Source: Flavobacteriales bacterium (GTDB lineage Bacteria > Bacteroidota > Bacteroidia > Flavobacteriales > UBA7430). Taken from it: a DNA stretch of 64,000 nucleotides. The position numbers and the translations under genes are program-made. The notes under the pieces are model-generated. The model was given only the letters and a program-made list of their open reading frames with translations, was not told the origin of the DNA and ran no database searches. Positions 40,151-50,444 of the stretch are shown here, one piece after another. Where the stretch lies: positions 1 to 64,000 of the forward strand of contig JAKMFX010000040.1 in NCBI GenBank assembly GCA_022425195.1, given 5' to 3'. Each line of letters begins with the position of its first letter. The first letter of the stretch is position 1.

Positions 40151-40567
40151 CTAAATTTCTTCAATCGTGAATATACGACTATGATTCTGGGACTCAATAT
40201 GAATCTTTAAAAGCTTTTCAGGCAATAAGTTAGCAATTTTTTCTGGCCACTCAATAAAACAGTACTGATTAGAATAGAAATAATTCTCGTACCCCATGTC
40301 AAAAGCTTCATTTTCATCTTTTAACCTATAAAAGTCAAAATGGTAAACCACTTGACCATCATTTGTCTCGTACTCATTAACCAATCCATAAGTAGGACTA
40401 CAAATCTCCGATACTTCTACACCAAGCTCTACACATAAACTTTTTATAAAAGTGGTTTTACCCACTCCCATGGCACCATAAAAAGCAATTATTTTATTGG
40501 AGTAGTCGCCTCTGATTTTAGCAGCTAAAGCGGGCAATTCATCAATAGAATCAATTGAAATCCTCAT
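40151..40567 (-). CDS. tsaE: tRNA threonylcarbamoyladenosine biosynthesis ATPase TsaE
   Basis: 138 aa; FYGAMGVGKTTFIKSLCVELG, SPTYGLVNEYE, VYHFDFYRLKDENEAFDMGYENYF, IEWPEKI. Confidence 0.95.
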   Translation of the reverse strand: MRISIDSIDELPALAAKIRGDYSNKIIAFYGAMGVGKTTFIKSLCVELGVEVSEICSPTYGLVNEYETNDGQVVYHFDFYRLKDENEAFDMGYENYFYSNQYCFIEWPEKIANLLPEKLLKIHIESQNHSRIFTIEEI

Positions 40568-42118
40568 TTATTTTGCAGATAGTCGAACCACTGGGCAAAT
40601 CATCTCCTCAAGAGAAAGCCCACCGTGCTGATAGGTGTTTTTGAAATACTTCACGAAATGATTGTAGTTGTTCGGGTACGTTAAAAATATATTTTCTCGA
40701 GCAAAGATAAAACTTGATGACAAATTCGCAGCAGGTAAAAAATATTCTTCAGGATTTTCAATCGCCATGACATCCTTAGCTTGATATTGTAACCGCTTAC
40801 CCGTTTTGTATCTTAAATTCGAAGAAGTTTCACGATCTCCTACTACTTTAGAAGGCACACCCACATTGATGGTGCCGTGATCAGTAGAAATGATGAGGTC
40901 GGCATCATGGTCGGCAATTTTTTTAAACATCTCTAACAAAGAGGAATTCTCAAACCAGGTACGGGTTAAGTCTCGATATGACTTATCCGTTCCCGCCAAC
41001 TCTCGAATCATGTCCATCTCAGTTTTGGCATGAGACAGCATGTCCACAAAATTGTAAACGATTACATTGAAATCATTTTGGAGCAACTGATTAAATTGTT
41101 CTACCAACTTTACTCCGTATTGTTGTTGAACGACTTTGTGATATGAAACCTTTTTAGCGCCAAGACCTAATCGCTGCATTTGGTCTTTGAGGAATTCTTT
41201 TTCATGAAGATTTTTCCCACCCTCTTCATGATCATTTTTCCACAAATGTGGAAATCGTTTTGAAAGCTCTAAAGGGGTTAAACCAGAAAAAATAGAATTC
41301 CTGGAGTACTGTGTCGCCGTGGGAAGGATACTACAAAAAGTACTTTCCTCCTCAACTTTAAACCACTCGGATAAAATAGGCTCTAACACTTTCCATTGAT
41401 CGTATCTTAAATTGTCGATGAGAATGAAAAAGCTAGGCTTTGCTGCAGACAGATGGGGAAATACTTTCTCTCTTAACAGGGTATGTGACAAAACAGGCTT
41501 GTCGTCAGATACGCCCAGCCAGGATTTATAATTGCTTTTCACGTACTTAAAAAATAAAGAATTGGCTTCGCTCTTTTGCATTTCTAAAATCTCCACCATT
41601 CCCGAAGCATCTATCTTATCTAACTCAAGCTCCCAATAGACCAACTTTTGATAGATCTCCGTCCATTCTTTAAGGCTCCTTACATCCATTAAAGACATGC
41701 TTATTTCTCGAAACTCTTTCTGGTAATTAGAGGTTACCTTATCATTCACCAGCCGTTTTGAATCTAGATTCTTTTTTATAGATAACAGAATCTGATTTGG
41801 ATTAACAGGCTTAATAAGGTAGTCCGAAATCTTTGAACCTAAAGCCTCTTCCATAATGTATTCTTCTTCACTCTTGGTAATCATAACAACAGGCCCTTTA
41901 TGATTTTCTGTCATACGAGACAAGGTCTCTAGACCGGATATTCCCGGCATATTCTCGTCCAAAAAGACAATATCGAAACCCTCAGACTCAATCATTTCTA
42001 AAGCATCTTCACCATTATTAGCGGTTTTCATAGCATACCCTTTGCCCTCTAAAAATAAAATGTGGGGCTTTAATAATTCAATCTCATCATCTACCCAAAG
42101 GATGCTCATTTGTTCCAT
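40568..42118 (-). CDS. porX: T9SS response regulator PorX (receiver + PglZ/alkaline-phosphatase-like domain)
   Basis: 516 aa; receiver ILWVDDEIELLKPHILFLEGKGY...VFLDENMPGISGLE, C-terminal FFILIDNLRYDQWKVLEPIL...STDHGTINVGVPSKVVGDRETSSNLRYKTGK. Confidence 0.95.
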   Translation of the reverse strand: MEQMSILWVDDEIELLKPHILFLEGKGYAMKTANNGEDALEMIESEGFDIVFLDENMPGISGLETLSRMTENHKGPVVMITKSEEEYIMEEALGSKISDYLIKPVNPNQILLSIKKNLDSKRLVNDKVTSNYQKEFREISMSLMDVRSLKEWTEIYQKLVYWELELDKIDASGMVEILEMQKSEANSLFFKYVKSNYKSWLGVSDDKPVLSHTLLREKVFPHLSAAKPSFFILIDNLRYDQWKVLEPILSEWFKVEEESTFCSILPTATQYSRNSIFSGLTPLELSKRFPHLWKNDHEEGGKNLHEKEFLKDQMQRLGLGAKKVSYHKVVQQQYGVKLVEQFNQLLQNDFNVIVYNFVDMLSHAKTEMDMIRELAGTDKSYRDLTRTWFENSSLLEMFKKIADHDADLIISTDHGTINVGVPSKVVGDRETSSNLRYKTGKRLQYQAKDVMAIENPEEYFLPAANLSSSFIFARENIFLTYPNNYNHFVKYFKNTYQHGGLSLEEMICPVVRLSAK

Positions 42119-42169
42119 AGATATTTACTACTTTAGTTTTTTATTGTAATCCGAATAAATTTAAGACAA

Positions 42170-43414
42170 TTGAAGGCTAAAATTGCCAATAAAAGAAAAA
42201 TTCTTAACGACCCAATTTACGGGTTTACCAACATTCCCAGTGAATTGTTTTTTGACATCATTGAGCATCCATATTTTCAAAGACTTCGACGCATTACTCA
42301 ACTAGGTCTGACATACTTGGTTTATCCGGGCGCCTACCATACCCGATTTCACCATGCGCTTGGCGCCATGCATTTGATGCAAAACGCAGTAAAAACACTA
42401 CGAGACAAAGGCCACGAAATTTCTCAAGCGGAAGAAGAAGCTGTACTGATTGCCATTCTTCTTCACGACATTGGACATGGTCCTTTTTCGCATGCGCTCG
42501 AGCACAGTATCGTTCACGGGATAAATCATGAACATATTTCTGTGATGATCATGAATAAACTTAACGATGAATTTGAAGGGAAATTGTCATTGGCCATACA
42601 AATCTTCCAAAACAAGTATTCCAAACCCTTTTTACATCAACTAATTTCTAGTCAACTTGATGTAGACCGCCTTGACTATTTAAAAAGAGATAGTTTTTAT
42701 TCGGGTGTCTCTGAGGGCATCATTAACTCCGACCGAATCATTAGCATGCTCAATGTGAGTGGAGGTGAATTGGTCGTCGATGCCAAGGCCATCTACTCTA
42801 TTGAGAAATTCATCATCGCTCGCAGACTTATGTATTGGCAAGTATACCTACATAAAGCGGTTATTTCTGCTGAATTTACATTGGTAGAAATTTTAAAAAG
42901 AGCCAAAACTTTAGTTCAAGAGGGGGAGACCTTATTTTACACCTCAGCATTGGGGGCGTTTTTGGAAAACAACCACAATCTAGACGATTTCAATACAAAA
43001 GAGAACCTTTTAGACCTCTTCTGCCAGTTGGATGATTTTGATATCATGACCTCAATCAAGGAATGGACAAAACATTCAGATGCTACATTAGCTGCCTTGA
43101 GTCAGAAAATCATTCAAAGAAAACTGCTTAAAATTGAGCTTCAAAACTCAGAATTTGACCCTTCTTACATTGCAAGAATAAAAGCTAAGGCCTCAAATTT
43201 GTACGGTATTTCATTAGAACATGCCTCTCATTTGGTGTTCACCAATAAAATTGACAACAAGGCTTACAATCCCAAAAAAGATAAAATTAATTTACTCTAC
43301 AAAAACGGAATGATTACAGACATCGCTGAAGCTGCAGACCAATTAAACATTTCTGTTTTGGCACAAACTGTCACCAAACATTTTCTATGCTACCCAAAAA
43401 GCTGCGTAGTCTAG
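42170..43414 (+). CDS. HD-domain phosphohydrolase (dNTPase-like)
   Basis: 414 aa (TTG start); TRFHHALGAMHLM, LLHDIGHGPFSHALEHS, QLDVDRLDYLKRDSFYSGV. Confidence 0.92.
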   Translation: MKAKIANKRKILNDPIYGFTNIPSELFFDIIEHPYFQRLRRITQLGLTYLVYPGAYHTRFHHALGAMHLMQNAVKTLRDKGHEISQAEEEAVLIAILLHDIGHGPFSHALEHSIVHGINHEHISVMIMNKLNDEFEGKLSLAIQIFQNKYSKPFLHQLISSQLDVDRLDYLKRDSFYSGVSEGIINSDRIISMLNVSGGELVVDAKAIYSIEKFIIARRLMYWQVYLHKAVISAEFTLVEILKRAKTLVQEGETLFYTSALGAFLENNHNLDDFNTKENLLDLFCQLDDFDIMTSIKEWTKHSDATLAALSQKIIQRKLLKIELQNSEFDPSYIARIKAKASNLYGISLEHASHLVFTNKIDNKAYNPKKDKINLLYKNGMITDIAEAADQLNISVLAQTVTKHFLCYPKSCVV

Positions 43415-43436
43415 AAAATTTGTAATTTAGCGGCCT

Positions 43437-44462
43437 ATGAAGTTTACTGCAAATCAAATAGCAGAAATGCTAAATGGGGTTGTTGAAGGTGATCCAACCA
43501 TCACCCTTAATCAACTCACGAAAATAGAAGAGGGATGTACGCATTCTCTCTCATTTTTATCAAACCCCAAATACAATGAGTACTTGTACGAGACCAAATC
43601 CTCAGCAGTCATTGTTAACAATAGCTTTGTCCCTGAAAAAAAAGTAGATGCAACCTTAATAAAGGTAGAAGACGCTTACGCCTCTTTTGCTCAGTTGCTT
43701 CGCATCATGGAAGACTTACAGAAGAAGAAAACTGGCATTGAAAAGCTCTCATTTATACATGAAACAGCAGAAGTAGGAGAAGGGGCATATATTGGAGCAT
43801 TTGCCTACATAGGGGAAAATGTGAAAATTGGTCGTAATGTCAAAATATATCCACATTGCTATATTGGAGACAATGTTCGCATTGATGACAATTGTTCTCT
43901 GTTTTCCGGAGTGAAAATATACCACAACTGTGAAGTTGAACAAAACACTTCAATTCACGCCGGAGCGGTAATTGGTGGAGATGGATTTGGTTTTGCTCCC
44001 AACACCGGAAATACCTACGATAAAATCCCTCAAATAGGAAATGTGATCATCAAAGAAGGGGTTGAAATTGGCGCCAATACCTGTATAGACCGAGCCACAA
44101 TGGGATCTACCATTATCCACAAAGGGGTAAAACTTGACAACATGATTCAAGTAGCTCACAATGTAGAAATTGGAGAGCATACCGTCATCGCCTCCCATAC
44201 CGCCATCGCGGGTTCAAGTAAAGTAGGAGAGAATTGTATGATTGGTGGTCAAGTAGCTATCGCAGGCCACCTTACCGTAGCTAATAATGTAAAAGTTGCT
44301 GGGAAAACAGGTATTGCAAAAGACATCAAGGAAGATGGTAAAGTACTGCAGGGTCCTTTGGCCTTCGATCTTAAGGACTTCCAGAGATCCTATATTTACT
44401 TTCGACAACTTCCACAATGGGCCAAAAGAATTGATGAATTAGAGAAAAAGATGACCGTATAA
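43437..44462 (+). CDS. lpxD: UDP-3-O-(3-hydroxymyristoyl)glucosamine N-acyltransferase
   Basis: 341 aa; left-handed beta-helix hexapeptides, IGGDGFGFAPN, DNMIQVAHNVEIGEHTVIASHTAIAGSSKVG. Confidence 0.96.
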   Translation: MKFTANQIAEMLNGVVEGDPTITLNQLTKIEEGCTHSLSFLSNPKYNEYLYETKSSAVIVNNSFVPEKKVDATLIKVEDAYASFAQLLRIMEDLQKKKTGIEKLSFIHETAEVGEGAYIGAFAYIGENVKIGRNVKIYPHCYIGDNVRIDDNCSLFSGVKIYHNCEVEQNTSIHAGAVIGGDGFGFAPNTGNTYDKIPQIGNVIIKEGVEIGANTCIDRATMGSTIIHKGVKLDNMIQVAHNVEIGEHTVIASHTAIAGSSKVGENCMIGGQVAIAGHLTVANNVKVAGKTGIAKDIKEDGKVLQGPLAFDLKDFQRSYIYFRQLPQWAKRIDELEKKMTV

Positions 44463-44465
44463 TCA

Positions 44466-45851
44466 ATGGAGCAACAGCACAGCATAAAAAACACAGTAAG
44501 CATCAGTGGTATTGGGTTACACACAGGTAATGAGGTCACACTGACTTTCAATCCTGCTTGTGTAAATCACGGGATACGTTTTCAACGAGTAGACTTACCT
44601 GGGAAACCTATCATTGAAGCTGACGCCCGATATGTAACTGAAACAGATCGGGGGACTACCTTGAATAAAAAAGGAGCTAAACTTCAAACCATTGAGCACA
44701 TACTAGCAGCATGTGCTGGATTAAAAATTGACAACCTTCTCATTGAATTGAATGGTGAAGAGCCGCCTATTCTAGATGGAAGTTCCATAGAATTCATAAA
44801 ATGTCTTAAAAAGGCGAAAATCCAAGCCCAAAATGCCGTAAGAAAGTATTTTGTCATTGAAAAAGAAATTAATTACGAAGACCCTGAAACAGGTATTCGA
44901 ATTCAAGCCCTGCCTGCTGAAGAATTTAGCGTTTCAGTCAGCATCGATTACAACTCAAAAGTATTAGGCAAACAAACCGCAGAGCTCAATTCTATTGATG
45001 AGTTTGAAAATGAATTTGCAGATGCCCGTACCTTTTGTTTTTTACACGAACTGGAATTACTTTTAGACCATGGTCTGATCAAAGGGGGCGATCTAAGTAA
45101 CGCTATCGTTTATGTAGAAAAAGTCGTTGCAGAAAAAGAACTTGAAAGACTCGCTAGCCTCTTCAAAAAAGAACGAATTGGTGTTTGTAAAGATGGGCAT
45201 CTCAACAATCTAGACCTGCGATATACCAATGAGGCTGCAAGGCATAAATTGTTAGATGTCATTGGAGATTTAATGCTTGTAGGCCTCCCAATTAAAGGAA
45301 AAATTATTGCACATAAACCTGGTCATGGACCCAATACAACATTTGCAAAAATTATGAAAGAAGTCATAAAAAAACAAAAAAACCAGCCGCCAGCTTACGA
45401 CCCGAACGCCACTCCTGTGATGGATATTCATCAAATCATGGATACGCTTCCACACAGGCCTCCTTTCCTATTGGTAGACAAAGTACTTGAGCTGAGTGAC
45501 TGTAAAGTTGTAGGCTTAAAGAACGTGACCATGAATGAACCTTTTTTCAAAGGTCATTTTCCTGGAAAACCAGTAATGCCAGGGGTCCTTCAAATAGAAG
45601 CTATGGCACAAGTAGGAGGAATACTCGTTTTAAATACTGTTCCTGATCCTGAAAATTATTTAACCTACTTCATGAAGATCGATAAAGTGAAATTCAAAAA
45701 CAAAGTACTGCCTGGGGATACCCTAATCTTTGATCTCGAGTTAATCAGCCCAATAAGAAGAGGTATATGCCATATGTTTGGCCGTGCCTTTGTAGGTGAT
45801 AAAATTGTTATGGAAGGAGAAATGATGGCTCAAATTGCTAAAAAACACTAA
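44466..45851 (+). CDS. lpxC/fabZ: LpxC deacetylase / FabZ dehydratase fusion
   Basis: 461 aa; LpxC part QHSIKNTVSISGIGLHTGNEVTL...HKPGHGPNT; FabZ part IMDTLPHRPPFLLVDKVLEL...FFKGHFPGKPVMPGVLQIEAMAQ. Confidence 0.97.
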   Translation: MEQQHSIKNTVSISGIGLHTGNEVTLTFNPACVNHGIRFQRVDLPGKPIIEADARYVTETDRGTTLNKKGAKLQTIEHILAACAGLKIDNLLIELNGEEPPILDGSSIEFIKCLKKAKIQAQNAVRKYFVIEKEINYEDPETGIRIQALPAEEFSVSVSIDYNSKVLGKQTAELNSIDEFENEFADARTFCFLHELELLLDHGLIKGGDLSNAIVYVEKVVAEKELERLASLFKKERIGVCKDGHLNNLDLRYTNEAARHKLLDVIGDLMLVGLPIKGKIIAHKPGHGPNTTFAKIMKEVIKKQKNQPPAYDPNATPVMDIHQIMDTLPHRPPFLLVDKVLELSDCKVVGLKNVTMNEPFFKGHFPGKPVMPGVLQIEAMAQVGGILVLNTVPDPENYLTYFMKIDKVKFKNKVLPGDTLIFDLELISPIRRGICHMFGRAFVGDKIVMEGEMMAQIAKKH

Positions 45852-45852
45852 G

Positions 45853-46635
45853 ATGAATCAACCACTCGCATACATACACCCGGGAGCAAAAATTGCTCAA
45901 AATGTAGTTATTGAACCCTTTGCCACCATCAACAAAAATGTTGAGATTGGAGAAGGAACATGGATCGGTTCCAGCGTCACCATCATGGAAGGTGCTCGAA
46001 TTGGCAAAAATTGTAAAATATTTCCTGGGGCAGTCATTTCAGCCATCCCTCAAGATTTAAAATTTGGAGGTGAGGACAGTCTGGTTATTATAGGCGATAA
46101 CACCACCATCAGAGAATGTGTGACCATCAATCGAGGAACCAGTGCTTCAGGCAAAACAGTCGTAGGAAACAATTGTCTTCTTATGGCTTATTCACACGTA
46201 GCCCACGATTGTTTCATTGGGAATAATTGCATTATCGTGAATAATGTTGCCATCGGAGGACATGTTACTCTGGGAGACTTCGCAATACTAGGGGGCCTTT
46301 CAGCCGTTCACCAGTTTGTGACCATTGGAGCTCATGCTATGATCTCTGGTGGGGCATTGGTCAGAAAAGATATCCCACCCTACGTTAAAGCGGCTAAAGA
46401 TCCTGTGTCCTTTATTGGGATTAACTCCATTGGACTCAGACGAAGAGGTTTTTCTTCTGAAAAAATATCTGAAATCCAAAATATTTACAGACAGTTGTTC
46501 CAGGCAGATAATAACATAAGTCAAGCTCTTGAAATTATTGACACGGATTTCCCAGCCAGTAAAGAAAGAGATGAAATCACAAGCTTTGTTCGCTCTTCTC
46601 AAAGGGGGGTCATGAAAGGGTATTCATCTAAATAA
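45853..46635 (+). CDS. lpxA: UDP-N-acetylglucosamine acyltransferase
   Basis: Hexapeptide repeats, AISAIPQDLKFGGEDS, AYSHVAHDCFIGNNCIIVNNVAIGGHV; start MNQPLAYIHPGAKI. Confidence 0.97.
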   Translation: MNQPLAYIHPGAKIAQNVVIEPFATINKNVEIGEGTWIGSSVTIMEGARIGKNCKIFPGAVISAIPQDLKFGGEDSLVIIGDNTTIRECVTINRGTSASGKTVVGNNCLLMAYSHVAHDCFIGNNCIIVNNVAIGGHVTLGDFAILGGLSAVHQFVTIGAHAMISGGALVRKDIPPYVKAAKDPVSFIGINSIGLRRRGFSSEKISEIQNIYRQLFQADNNISQALEIIDTDFPASKERDEITSFVRSSQRGVMKGYSSK

Positions 46636-47271
46636 GTGCCCTTACATCTCACAAATATTGGAAAGAAGTACCATAAAAACTGGGTTTTTAGAAACGTAGA
46701 TTTTCAGTTTAGCACTCCGGGCTCATATGTAATCAAAGGATCTAATGGCTCAGGTAAATCAACCCTATTAAAAATACTCTCTGGCCATTTGAGTGCAAGC
46801 GAAGGTGAGCAAAAACTCATTATTGACTCATCAGAAATCCCGCTCGAACGTTGGCCTGAACACATTGCTTATGCTGCACCCTATTTTCAGCTAATTGAAA
46901 ACATGGATTTAGAGGAGTTTCTTAAATTTTACACACAATTCAAACCGCTCAAAAAAGACATCACAATCGATAAGCTCATCACAAGCGCTTACTTGGAATC
47001 ATCGAGAAACAAGCAAATCAAAAACTTTTCTTCAGGAATGAAACAAAGATTAAAATTAGCTCTTGCTTGGCTAAGCGATGTATACGTTGTACTTTTAGAC
47101 GAACCTTGCTCTAATTTAGATCAGAGAGGGATAGAATGGTACAAAGAAATGGCAACTAAACACAGTAAAGACAAATTGGTTATCGTATGCTCCAATAACA
47201 TCGACGAGGAATTTTTCTTTTGCGAAAACACCCTCAATGTAAATGAAATTGTGAGTCGTAACGAGAGCTAG
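46636..47271 (+). CDS. Stand-alone ABC transporter ATP-binding protein
   Basis: 211 aa, GTG start abutting lpxA stop; IKGSNGSGKSTLLKIL, NFSSGMKQRLKLALAWL, VVLLDEPCSNLD; no adjacent permease. Confidence 0.9.
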   Translation: MPLHLTNIGKKYHKNWVFRNVDFQFSTPGSYVIKGSNGSGKSTLLKILSGHLSASEGEQKLIIDSSEIPLERWPEHIAYAAPYFQLIENMDLEEFLKFYTQFKPLKKDITIDKLITSAYLESSRNKQIKNFSSGMKQRLKLALAWLSDVYVVLLDEPCSNLDQRGIEWYKEMATKHSKDKLVIVCSNNIDEEFFFCENTLNVNEIVSRNES

Positions 47272-47303
47272 TAAAAAAATATTAATACCCCTAACGTAAG
47301 ATT

Positions 47304-47870
47304 ATGGCAAGTACATCAGACATCAAAAACGGTTTATGCATCAAGCACAATCATGACCTTTTTAAAATCATTGAGTTTCTTCATGTAAAACCTGGAAAAG
47401 GACCGGCTTTTGTAAGAACGAAGCTAAAGAGTTTAACGAGTGGTAAAGTTCTTGACAACACATTCCCCTCAGGAGCAAAGATTGAAGCTGTGAGAGTAGA
47501 AACCAGAAAGTACCAGTATTTATATGCTGAAGACACTGGATTTCATTTCATGAACACCGATACGTTTGAACAAATATATCTTGAAAAAACAATGGTGGGG
47601 GGGTATGAATTTATGAAAGAAGGTGAAATCGTTGAAGTGGTGTTTGATGCAGATGAAGAAAACCCACTCACCTGTGATGTCCCCTCTTCGGTAGTATTGG
47701 AGGTTACTTACACCGAACCCGGAGAAAAAGGAAATACCGCTACAAATGCAACAAAACCAGCAACTGTAGAGACTGGGGCAAATATTAACGTTCCTCTTTT
47801 TATCAATGAAGGAGATAAGATTAAAATTGACACCGTAAAAGGAGCTTATCAAGAACGCGTAAAATCGTAA
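47304..47870 (+). CDS. efp: Elongation factor P
   Basis: 188 aa; ASTSDIKNGLCIKHNHDLFKIIEFLHVKPGKGPAFVRTKLKSLTSGKVLDNTFPSGAKIE. Confidence 0.97.
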   Translation: MASTSDIKNGLCIKHNHDLFKIIEFLHVKPGKGPAFVRTKLKSLTSGKVLDNTFPSGAKIEAVRVETRKYQYLYAEDTGFHFMNTDTFEQIYLEKTMVGGYEFMKEGEIVEVVFDADEENPLTCDVPSSVVLEVTYTEPGEKGNTATNATKPATVETGANINVPLFINEGDKIKIDTVKGAYQERVKS

Positions 47871-47884
47871 ATTGATTTCTATCC

Positions 47885-47918
47885 AAAAAAAGGAGGCCCT
47901 CTATAGCCTCCTTTTTTT
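47885..47918. terminator. Bidirectional terminator hairpin
   Basis: AAAAAAAGGAGGC-CCTCTATA-GCCTCCTTTTTTT between efp (+) and the convergent gene ending at 47901 (-). Confidence 0.88.
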
Positions 47919-49352
47919 ATTCTCTTTTTTTCTTTTTGAATGCCTTACATCTAAGACAACTATGATGGCAAAAAATGCCCATATAGGAACAGAAGCCTTA
48001 TCCATGTCGAGGAAATTATTTAAAACTGCATGTGTAAAATAGGTAGCCAAGCCTAAAACACATGCCATGATTATCCCTTGTTCTTTTTCATCTTCTAGTT
48101 GATGATACAAGACAATCGCTCTTGTAAAAATACTAACAATAAGAACCAAAAAGGTAAGTAGTCCGGGCCAACCTGTTTCTGCTAGAGCACTCAAATACTC
48201 ACTGTGAGCATTACCCATATTTCCCGCATTCGTACTTATTATGGTCTTCTCATAATAATTTTGATAAGGCGCATAGTTGAACTGATAGGTCCCTGCACCC
48301 CATCCTAAATGGGGTCGTTCCTCAAAAAGTCGTATGGCAGACTTCCACCGGTTAATTCGCTCTAAATTTGACGCATCTGTACTTACATTGGACATGGATT
48401 GTACGTGTTCTATAAAACTGTCTGAAGAGTCTTGACTGTTCTTTTCTAAGACCATTAGGATGTCTGTTTGAAACATCAGAACAAAAGCGATAAAAAAACT
48501 CATCAATGAAAATAATACTGAAAATCGTATTCGGAGTTTTATCACAACATAAACGCAAATGGCCACCAAAACACTCAACCATGCAGCTCGAGTATAAGAA
48601 AGTATCAAGGCTATAATCAGTATGAGTGTGACAACAAAAAATAATACACTCCAACCCTTTGGAGTATTCCACTTTGCCAGATAAAGAGAAAACGGTAATA
48701 AAAGGGCCAAAGCCATACCGTAAGAAGTGTGATCTTTAAAAAATGGAGACATTACCCAGTGGGCGGCTTCATGCTCAAAGCCTTTTGTAGAATGCTGGAA
48801 AATTGTGTACAAAGCGACCAGGCATAAGCCTGCCAAATAAGCTTTCACAAAGCGATGTACACTATCTTTATTCTGAAACCAGGCAAATCCTAGCACATAA
48901 AAACTACTGATGAACCACAAGCGCGTAATCAATAACTTAAAAGATACCATAGGCATCGAGCTTGTTAGGGTAGTAACCACGAGCCAAAACAAATACAGCG
49001 CGACAGCTATCGTAAAAGGATGCTTATATAAATCTTTGAAGAGTTCTTTGTCACTCAACATCCTAATCACGGCTATCAACATCAGTCCAAAAAGTAGAGG
49101 CTCAGTAGGTAAAGCCATCTCTACTCCCATTGGATTGTAAAAACCCAATTCTTGTAAGCTTGTGGATAGCGGCGTTAAAAAAGCCACCGCAGTTAATAGC
49201 AACTCCACTCTTAATAGACCACCAGCAATCGTGGCAATTAAAAAGGGAATGACTAGCCCCCAATACTTTTGTTCTGAAAGCAAATAAGTGTTTGCTATGA
49301 CAAAGCAAACCACGATGAGGGAGACAATATATAGGCTGTACTTTTTAGGCAA
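47901..49352 (-). CDS. O-antigen ligase/polymerase family membrane protein (Wzy-like)
   Basis: 483 aa, many TM segments; LLGWGAGTYQFNY-like segment HLGWGAGTYQFNYAPYQNYY, GNMGNAHSEYLSALAETGWPGLL. Confidence 0.85.
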   Translation of the reverse strand: MPKKYSLYIVSLIVVCFVIANTYLLSEQKYWGLVIPFLIATIAGGLLRVELLLTAVAFLTPLSTSLQELGFYNPMGVEMALPTEPLLFGLMLIAVIRMLSDKELFKDLYKHPFTIAVALYLFWLVVTTLTSSMPMVSFKLLITRLWFISSFYVLGFAWFQNKDSVHRFVKAYLAGLCLVALYTIFQHSTKGFEHEAAHWVMSPFFKDHTSYGMALALLLPFSLYLAKWNTPKGWSVLFFVVTLILIIALILSYTRAAWLSVLVAICVYVVIKLRIRFSVLFSLMSFFIAFVLMFQTDILMVLEKNSQDSSDSFIEHVQSMSNVSTDASNLERINRWKSAIRLFEERPHLGWGAGTYQFNYAPYQNYYEKTIISTNAGNMGNAHSEYLSALAETGWPGLLTFLVLIVSIFTRAIVLYHQLEDEKEQGIIMACVLGLATYFTHAVLNNFLDMDKASVPIWAFFAIIVVLDVRHSKRKKENKKRRL

Positions 49353-50355
49353 GATGTTCCGTTGAAAGCGACTGGCGAATATATAGCATTACTAATGTCA
49401 TTACAAAGGTCCCCATTCCCGAAAGCACAACGATAAGCCATCGTATCGGATAAGCTTTCTTATCGGCTGGTACCGCTCGATTGATGACAAACCTATTCGT
49501 TAAGTCAGCATCCAATTCCACGCGAATATTTTCTTTTTCCAAGCGAATGGTTTCCAGTTGTTCTTGGACCAGTTCTAGGTCTTCAAATAATCTGTAATAA
49601 GTTCCTCCGTACTGAGCCAAGTGATTGAACTCTTTCTTTAGTGCTCGTGCACCCTTTACATTACCTGCTGACAAAGCTCTTGCGTAATATTCGGTTAACC
49701 TTTCAGCTTGTAAAGACACATCTAAGACTCCGAGTGAACGCAAAACTTCTAAAGAGTCATGAATTGAAAATAAGCGTGACGACAACTCATCATCTCGACG
49801 CTCTAAAATAACCACTGCCTGTTCTGCACGCTCCTTTTTGACGCGCTTAACAACCAAATCGATTAAATCTACAATTCGATTAGACATCTCAGCAGCAAGC
49901 TCAGGATCCTTATCCAAAACTTCTACATTAATGGACATAAGCTCCGTACGCTTAAAGCTAAAATGTTCATCAAATGTCAAATTCATCCAGGTACGAGCAT
50001 GTTCCGAAAGCGAATCAATTTCATAGTGTTCGAATAGATTGTATTCTCGAACGATGCGGTTTTGCATTTCGTCTGAATTTAAGATCTGAAGAAGACGCTC
50101 TGCCTCTAGTTCTTCCCCAAACTCCAAAACGTCTTTACGATAGGGATTGTGTTCCACGAGAAGTGCCTGTGAAATAGAATTTGTTGTCGTCGGATAAATA
50201 ACAGCCGTAGACTTAAATTTCGGAGTCATTACTAAAGGAGAGGAAACTAAAGCTCCCAAAAAAGAAGCTATTAAAGTGAAAATCAGCAAGGGTTTGCGCC
50301 ACTTGAACAAGTCTAAAATTAGATTTCCGGAATCCGACAAGGAAGCTTTACTCAT
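49345..50355 (-). CDS. Chain-length determinant (Wzz) family protein
   Basis: 336 aa; N-terminal TM, PKFKSTAVIYPTT, coiled-coil centre, C-terminal TM AYPIRWLIVVLSGMGTFVMTLVML. Confidence 0.82.
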   Translation of the reverse strand: MSKASLSDSGNLILDLFKWRKPLLIFTLIASFLGALVSSPLVMTPKFKSTAVIYPTTTNSISQALLVEHNPYRKDVLEFGEELEAERLLQILNSDEMQNRIVREYNLFEHYEIDSLSEHARTWMNLTFDEHFSFKRTELMSINVEVLDKDPELAAEMSNRIVDLIDLVVKRVKKERAEQAVVILERRDDELSSRLFSIHDSLEVLRSLGVLDVSLQAERLTEYYARALSAGNVKGARALKKEFNHLAQYGGTYYRLFEDLELVQEQLETIRLEKENIRVELDADLTNRFVINRAVPADKKAYPIRWLIVVLSGMGTFVMTLVMLYIRQSLSTEHLA

Positions 50356-50444
50356 ATTTTTTCTGTTTTGATCAAATATACAATTAATCCATAGTTTTCC
50401 TCGAGATTCATTTCATGCGACGATCTGTATTCACCACCTATTTG

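Noticed and set aside
40568-42118. PglZ-domain protein as part of a BREX phage-defence system
   Set aside because: It has an N-terminal receiver domain and no brxL, pglX, brxC or methyltransferase neighbours; architecture and context fit PorX.
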